A stretch of DNA of 35,742 nt, from positions 1 to 35,742 of the forward strand of contig WQZS01000025.1 in the NCBI GenBank assembly GCA_009780585.1, given 5' to 3'. This DNA comes from Defluviitaleaceae bacterium. Its GTDB lineage: Bacteria > Bacillota > Clostridia > Lachnospirales > WQUN01. Every line of letters begins with the position of its first letter. Position 1 is the stretch's first letter. The translations under genes were made by a program, and so were the position numbers. Positions 32,056-35,742 of this stretch are shown piece by piece. The notes under the pieces are model-generated. The model searched no databases, was not told the origin of the DNA, and worked only from the letters and a program-made list of their open reading frames with translations.

Positions 32056-32481
32056 ATGGTACGCGATTTCTTTGGATGGATATGGAGCGGAATAAGAAGA
32101 CCCATTGATTGGGTCGTTGAGAATGTACTGGAAAATATACTGGAATTTATCGCGGGTATCATAGGTACGATATTGGAAGTCATAACAGGAGCGTTATCAG
32201 CAATCTTGCGCATCGTAGGCCGCATTATAGAAAGCGTCGCGGAATTTGTTAGGGACATAGCATTGGAAATAGCCGACGCACTCGTTAACGCGCTGGATAC
32301 AAGCGTAGGGTTTTTTAAAACAGTTGTAGACGGAATCCCCGATTTGTTTGAAAACTTCGAAGCGTTCGTATCCGACATTTTTCCATTCATGCCGACCGAA
32401 TTTGTAATGCTGCTAACCTTCGGTATCGTCCTACTGGCGGCGGTCGCATTGATAAAACTTATTGTCGGAATATTCACATAG
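32056..32481 (+). CDS. Minor coat protein (pVI-like)
   Basis: 141 aa. A long run of amphipathic helices (VLENILEFIAGIIGTILEVITGAL... ILRIVGRIIESVAEFV) followed by FPFMPTEFVMLLTFGIVLLAAVALIKL, a terminal membrane helix closely patterned on the end of the adsorption protein. No signal peptide. Its position directly after pIII is that of pVI, which co-caps the virion end. Spacing 11 nt; GGGGGTGAGGG upstream. Confidence 0.75.
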   Translation: MVRDFFGWIWSGIRRPIDWVVENVLENILEFIAGIIGTILEVITGALSAILRIVGRIIESVAEFVRDIALEIADALVNALDTSVGFFKTVVDGIPDLFENFEAFVSDIFPFMPTEFVMLLTFGIVLLAAVALIKLIVGIFT

Positions 32482-32494
32482 AAGGAGGTAACCC

Positions 32495-32650
32495 ATGCTT
32501 AATAACTTCGCGCAAATACTCGGAGAAGCCTACAAAATGTTAGGCTACCCGTTTGACATGTTCGGCTTCGAAATCAGCTTTTTAAACGTAATCATATGGT
32601 CAGCGGTGGCATCATTAATTATTTGGTTCTTTAACGAGGTGAAATCATGA
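32495..32650 (+). CDS. 51-aa single-span phage membrane protein
   Basis: 51 aa, MLNNFAQILGEAYKMLGYPF then one hydrophobic helix (FLNVIIWSAVASLIIWFF) near the C-terminus. GAAGGAGGT ribosome site with 5-nt spacing. Stop overlaps the next start as ATGA (32647-32650). Unknown; similar in size to pVII/pIX minor coats. Confidence 0.7.
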   Translation: MLNNFAQILGEAYKMLGYPFDMFGFEISFLNVIIWSAVASLIIWFFNEVKS

Positions 32651-32922
32651 ACGGATACGATGAATACAAAATCGACGAATACGAAAACGAGGAAGTCGAT
32701 AAAGAACACGATGCGAACAACGATATCGAAGTGATCGCGGTCGGTCAGCTTGATCCCGACTGCGAAAAAACTACGTGTTGTGTAATTATCCCCGAACCCC
32801 GCTCTTTTCTCGAAACACCTTTCGAGGAGTACACCGTAACAGAAGGGTTCTTGCTGTTGTACATCGTCATGGTATGCATAGCGTTTTGCTATCACTTTAT
32901 AAGGAGGTATATCGAATGGTAG
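32647..32922 (+). CDS. Acidic phage protein with C-terminal membrane helix
   Basis: 91 aa. The first 60 residues are strongly acidic (YDEYKIDEYENEEVDKEHDANNDIE), with CEKTTCCV, and the C-terminus has one membrane helix (FLLLYIVMVCIAFCYHFI) and a basic RRYIEW end. Without a signal peptide the acidic part should be cytoplasmic. Coupled to both neighbours. Possibly an assembly factor working with the Zot ATPase. Confidence 0.7.
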   Translation: MNGYDEYKIDEYENEEVDKEHDANNDIEVIAVGQLDPDCEKTTCCVIIPEPRSFLETPFEEYTVTEGFLLLYIVMVCIAFCYHFIRRYIEW

Positions 32923-33095
32923 TACAAGTGGCACGTTTTTTTGACATCATCGGCGTTGACATGACCCCGCCGAGTAACATGCAAGAACTCATCCCTTACA
33001 TGATGACCGTCATGATCGGTGTGTTCATCGTCGGCGGTGTATTCAAGGTCATCGGGGCGATCGCGTCATCCTTATTCGAAATGCGGAGGATGTAA
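32916..33095 (+). CDS. 59-aa phage membrane protein
   Basis: 59 aa from ATG 32916 (AAGGAGG at 32901-32907). VVQVARFFDIIGVDMTPPSNMQEL then one membrane helix (MMTVMIGVFIVGGVFKVIGAIASSL) and a basic RRM end. Start overlaps the previous gene by 7 nt, and the stop is 3 nt before the Zot gene. Unknown; minor coat or assembly protein. Confidence 0.7.
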   Translation: MVVQVARFFDIIGVDMTPPSNMQELIPYMMTVMIGVFIVGGVFKVIGAIASSLFEMRRM

Positions 33096-33098
33096 TCC

Positions 33099-33998
33099 AT
33101 GATATGGATAATTGTAATTGCGGCGTTAATTTTATTGGCATTTTTCCCAACCATGCGATGTGCAATTTTAAACGTTATACCTACGGTCATGTACGCCGTT
33201 GCGGATGCTATACGCTTCGTAGGATGCAAACAATACAACGATTGCCATACGGGCGAATTACTGGCGTATGTGGGTTTGTTTGGGAAGGGTAAAACATTAT
33301 CCGTCGTGAAACGGGTAGTAAGTGACTTTAAAAAGTATAACGATAAGCGCGTATGGTGCGATGAACGCAGAAGGTTCGTTAAGCAAAAAGTCAAAATCCT
33401 ATCCAATGTACATTTGCAAATTCCGTACGAAAAGTTGGTATCGCTGGAGCAAATCGTCATATGCGCGGCGAAGAACCGAACGGCAGACGATGAAAATGAA
33501 ACCAAAACGATAACGCTCGTGCTGGGTGACGAATTTAGCGTCCAAATGAACAGTCGCAACTTCAAAACGAACATAGACCCGCTGTTCCTCAACACGATCC
33601 TTACCTGCCGTCATTACCACATATCGCTTTTCTACACCACGCAACGCTTCCAACACGTCGATGCCTTGCTCCGACAAGTGACCGCATTTGTAATCAATTG
33701 CGATAAGTTGTGGCGATTCCAACGCCTATATAAGTACAACGCATGGGAAATGGAGAACGCGACAAACCCGTTACTCCTACAGCCCGTAAGACGCGCATGT
33801 TGGTTCGTACACAACCGCGATTTTAAAGCGTACGACACCTACGCAACCGTTGGTAATTTAACTAAATCCATGAAGGAGGGCGACATGATGACCGCCGAGG
33901 AAATCCTGGCCCTACAATGCAACACACCCGCCAACATGGACGCTGTTGCGAAGCCATCTAAAAAATGGATGCGGACACAAAAAAAGATGAAGAAATAA
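33099..33998 (+). CDS. Zot/pI-like phage assembly ATPase
   Basis: 299 aa. Two adjacent hydrophobic segments at residues 1-15 and 22-40 anchor the N-terminus; the ATPase follows with Walker A GLFGKGKT (59-66), Walker B ITLVLGDE (138-145) and an ILTCRHYHISLFYTTQRFQHVDALLR segment like the Zot family's post-Walker-B helix. The C-terminus is basic (KKWMRTQKKMKK) with no further membrane helix. Zot/pI drives extrusion of filamentous virions across the membrane and is the marker gene for inoviruses. GGAGG ribosome site. Confidence 0.88.
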   Translation: MIWIIVIAALILLAFFPTMRCAILNVIPTVMYAVADAIRFVGCKQYNDCHTGELLAYVGLFGKGKTLSVVKRVVSDFKKYNDKRVWCDERRRFVKQKVKILSNVHLQIPYEKLVSLEQIVICAAKNRTADDENETKTITLVLGDEFSVQMNSRNFKTNIDPLFLNTILTCRHYHISLFYTTQRFQHVDALLRQVTAFVINCDKLWRFQRLYKYNAWEMENATNPLLLQPVRRACWFVHNRDFKAYDTYATVGNLTKSMKEGDMMTAEEILALQCNTPANMDAVAKPSKKWMRTQKKMKK

Positions 33999-34334
33999 AA
34001 GAAAGTCCCATCCGTAATCATTATTGATTGAGCGAAAGCGTGACCCCCAGCGGAATGACCCGTGAGCGTATCGTAAGCGGGAGCGCGCGAAGAACACAAC
34101 ATCAACAAACGCAAGTAACCCGCTCAACAAAAAACCCGAGTGCGAAGCACAAACCGAAACCGCCACTCAACGAAACGGACGCGAGCGAATAACTGGAATT
34201 AAATGGGAACGCGACCGTGCCTTCCCCAACCCCCCGCGGGAACGGAAAACACAAGTAACCAAAACTCTAACCACGGACACGAAAATACCGACAAAGAACA
34301 CGAAAAAAGTAGGAAGGAGATGGAGTCACGAAAA

Positions 34335-34373
34335 GGCGGGTGCCCGCAAAGTGCTTGCACGCGGGCCCCCGCC
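34335..34373. repeat. Long GC-rich hairpin (candidate packaging signal)
   Basis: GGCGGG-T-GCCCGC pairs with GCGGGC-C-CCCGCC, one central mismatch, and the loop holds a further GTGC/GCAC pair. No T run on the plus strand, so it is not a terminator for rightward genes. Confidence 0.6.
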
Positions 34374-34420
34374 CTCGCTATCAAGGAAAAAAGCACTTCC
34401 CATTCTTTATTCTTTATTAA

Positions 34421-34426
34421 CTTGAT
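34421..34426 (+). promoter_or_regulatory. Candidate Rep nick site
   Basis: CTTGAT in an AT-rich stretch just before rep resembles the CTTGAT core cut by pC194/pUB110-class HUH initiators. Short, hence tentative. Confidence 0.3.
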
Positions 34427-34496
34427 TTTATAGATACATTATCACGCTTAAAAAGCTAACTCGCAAAACCAACATAAAAACAAGGAGGGAGGATAA

Positions 34497-35441
34497 ATGC
34501 AAGAACGTGAAAAGAAAACAAGTATCGAAATAATTAAAACACCCCTCCCCCCTAAATATAACGCAATAGCAAAAGTTACAACAATGAACCACATAGTTGA
34601 AGTAATGGCAATGCACCACGAACCGATGGGACTATATAAAATTAAGCGTCTACCCGACAATAAATATTTGAACATGGAAACGGGAGCGATAAAAGAATAC
34701 AAAATAAGCGAACATCGAGGTCACTCAATAGAAAGCACCAAAAGAACGATGAAGAAACTCCGACACTTAATCAACAACAACTTTACGGGTGCATCCAACG
34801 AACTGTTCGTAACATTAACTTATGCGGAAAACATAACGGACACAGAACGCTTGTACCTTGATTTTAAATTGTTCATGATGCGGCTTAAACGTAAATACCC
34901 CGACGTGGAATACTTAAGCGTAGTCGAACCGCAAGGCCGTGGAGCATGGCATTGTCACGTATTACTTAAATTCACCCAACGGGATGAAATATTCATCAAA
35001 AACAACGACATTCTTGCACCAATGTGGGGGCAAGGGTTTACCAGCATCAAAAGCCTAAAGGAAGTAGACAACATTGGAGCATACCTCACAGCCTACCTCT
35101 CCGACTTGGAAATAACGGACGAAACACGCGATATAGCAATCGGAAACATTGCGTCACATACAAAGGTCGTAGACAAGGAATATACCGAAAACGGTAAAAA
35201 GGTAAGCAAACGAATATTAAAAGGCGGCCGTCTTTGTATGTATCCCCCCGGTATGAATATCTACCGAAACAGCCGAGGCATTATCAAGCCCAACACAGAA
35301 AAAATGACATACTGGGAATCAAAAATGGTTGTCGGGAATGATCCCCCAAACTATATCAAGCAAGTTGCGATAACCGTTGAAGACATGGCCGTAAACACCA
35401 TCACATACGAGCAATATAACATGAAACGAAATACCCTTTAA
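34497..35441 (+). CDS. rep: HUH rolling-circle replication initiator
   Basis: 314 aa. Motif I LFVTLTYAENI (103-113), motif II EPQGRGAWHCHVLLKF with metal-binding HCH (H152, H154), motif III NIGAYLTAY with Y196 and Y200. Two tyrosines four apart are typical of phage-type (gpII/gpA) initiators that nick, stay covalently bound, and re-join. Nicks the plus origin to start rolling-circle synthesis of viral strands. AAGGAGGGAGG ribosome site. Separated from the rest of the operon by the noncoding region. Confidence 0.9.
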   Translation: MQEREKKTSIEIIKTPLPPKYNAIAKVTTMNHIVEVMAMHHEPMGLYKIKRLPDNKYLNMETGAIKEYKISEHRGHSIESTKRTMKKLRHLINNNFTGASNELFVTLTYAENITDTERLYLDFKLFMMRLKRKYPDVEYLSVVEPQGRGAWHCHVLLKFTQRDEIFIKNNDILAPMWGQGFTSIKSLKEVDNIGAYLTAYLSDLEITDETRDIAIGNIASHTKVVDKEYTENGKKVSKRILKGGRLCMYPPGMNIYRNSRGIIKPNTEKMTYWESKMVVGNDPPNYIKQVAITVEDMAVNTITYEQYNMKRNTL

Positions 35442-35576
35442 ATTACCCTTAAGAAAGTAAATATAAAAAATACAATAAAAGATGAAACATAAACAAACCG
35501 AGCAAATACAGGCATTACGGTAACCTGCAAGACATAAAAAACCATGATAAAATGAAGGAGGTCAAATTCAAATCTT
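35442..35576. other. Right end of prophage, noncoding
   Basis: AT-rich, no gene. Includes GGAGGTC (35557-35563) and TTCAAATCTTG (35567-35577), both also present in the same order in tRNA-Pro (25440-25446 and 25452-25462), making this a candidate half of attR. Confidence 0.4.
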
Positions 35577-35742
35577 GAGAATGTATTATCAACCGTGTAA
35601 ATGGAAATAATCTCCAATAAAAAAAAACTCAAAGGAGATGAAGTGCATGACACGATTGAATGAAAACGGACAAGCGTTAGTAAAGGTACTATGCCAAGAA
35701 TGCGAAACGCCGGCAGACGTAACAAAGCTGTTGAAGGAATTA
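35577..35742 (+). mobile_element. Left end of a probable IS256-family element (partial)
   Basis: The sequence from GAGAATGTATTATCAACC onward has the look of an IS256-type terminal repeat, followed after 70 nt by a ribosome site and the start of a transposase-like ORF. The element runs off the window, so its right repeat and target duplication cannot be checked. Confidence 0.5.
35647..35742 (+). CDS. N-terminus of IS256-like (Mutator-type) transposase, partial
   Basis: First 32 codons only. LVKVLCQECETPADVTKLLKEL matches the N-terminal pattern of IS256-family transposases (C-x-TP-x-D-x-x-x-LLK-x-L preceding the MLEAEMxEHLGY box, which would lie beyond the window). AAAGGAGATG ribosome site. 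The DDE catalytic core is outside the window. Confidence 0.55.
   Translation, partial: MTRLNENGQALVKVLCQECETPADVTKLLKEL

Larger units (their letters stand above)
33999..34496. other. Noncoding region: candidate replication origin and packaging signal
   Basis: About 500 bp with no credible gene between the Zot ATPase and Rep. It contains a direct repeat GGGAACG (34205-34211, 34238-34244) around a TTCCC/GGGAA hairpin, the strong hairpin at 34335-34373, and an AT-rich CTTGAT site at 34421 before Rep. Inoviruses carry their plus origin and packaging hairpin in such an intergenic region. Confidence 0.55.
25472..35576. mobile_element. Filamentous (inovirus-like) prophage in tRNA-Pro
   Basis: About 10.1 kb. 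Hallmarks seen together: tyrosine integrase beside the tRNA, XRE repressor with operator array, SSB, a pVIII-like coat protein with signal peptide, a pIII-like secreted protein with Pro-rich linker and C-terminal anchor, several short membrane proteins, a Zot/pI-like Walker ATPase and an HUH Rep. There is no terminase, portal, holin or endolysin, nor a conjugation relaxase or VirB4. Gene order (SSB, coat, adsorption, minor coats, Zot) is that of known inoviruses. No secretin is encoded, consistent with a single-membrane host. Confidence 0.88.

Noticed and set aside
34018..34100. Repetitive GAGCG/CGAAAGCG words suggesting a CRISPR-like array
   Set aside because: Units are irregular, very short and lack spacers of constant length; no cas genes in the window.
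34203..34433. 76-codon open frame in the phage noncoding region
   Set aside because: No ribosome site, runs through the strong hairpin, composition unlike a protein.
25472..35576. Integrative conjugative element or ICE instead of a phage
   Set aside because: The integrase/Xis pair is Tn916-like, but there is no relaxase, coupling protein or VirB4; coat, adsorption and Zot-like genes favour an inovirus.

Overview
The window looks like a chromosome segment of a Gram-positive (monoderm) member of the Bacillota, most likely an uncultured, probably gut-associated Clostridia lineage. The evidence is the meso-diaminopimelate dehydrogenase, the bacterial V/A-type ATPase operon, the YesN-like AraC response regulator, the rpmG-secE-nusG-rplK-rplA run, strong AGGAGG ribosome sites, and the absence of any outer-membrane gene. 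No species can be named from the sequence.

Layout. 0.2-1.5 kb: a secreted SH3b protein facing a small XRE regulator operon. 1.6-3.2 kb: an orphan AraC-type response regulator. 3.3-5.3 kb: ddh and a PfkB kinase, the kinase carrying an in-frame palindromic insertion. 5.2-9.0 kb (minus): an operon of a small membrane protein, L-fucose isomerase, a GNAT acetyltransferase and an alpha/beta hydrolase. 9.1-10.9 kb (minus): a truncated UvrC-like nuclease and a SpoU/TrmH methyltransferase, downstream of a V-type ATPase operon (11.0-17.9 kb, minus; order G/H-C-I-K-E-A-B) that lacks the central-stalk subunits D and F. 18.0-19.4 kb: a MATE transporter.

19.4-22.8 kb is a variable spot. It holds a GC-rich, hairpin-dense leader before a DUF2922-like ORF, an AT-rich unknown gene bracketed by 31-bp inverted repeats, a vapBC-like pair with a truncated toxin, and an AAA/DUF4143 ATPase. 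22.8-25.5 kb: rpmG-secE-nusG-rplK-rplA, then rpmB where rplJ-rplL would normally stand, then tRNA-Pro(GGG).

From the tRNA-Pro to about 35.58 kb lies an approximately 10.1-kb prophage that I interpret as a filamentous phage (inovirus) of a Gram-positive host. The left arm, read leftward, encodes a tyrosine integrase and a DUF2726 nuclease-like membrane protein. Next come an XRE repressor, a small convergent ORF resembling the repressor C-terminus, and an operator array around a strong rightward promoter. The rightward operon encodes a 22-aa leader ORF, an Xis-like protein, a SprT-like metalloprotease, two small proteins, an SSB, a pVIII-like major coat protein, a small membrane protein, a pIII-like adsorption protein, a pVI-like membrane protein, three small membrane proteins and a Zot/pI-like assembly ATPase. 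A roughly 500-bp hairpin-rich noncoding region (candidate origin and packaging signal) and an HUH rolling-circle Rep follow. No lysis, portal, terminase or secretin gene is present, as expected for chronic extrusion from a single-membrane host. The right end is abutted by the start of a probable IS256-family element, which may have split attR.

The most noteworthy items are the Gram-positive inovirus with its mosaic adsorption protein and SprT protease, the D/F-less V-ATPase with a shortened A subunit, and the inverted-repeat-flanked single-gene cassette.
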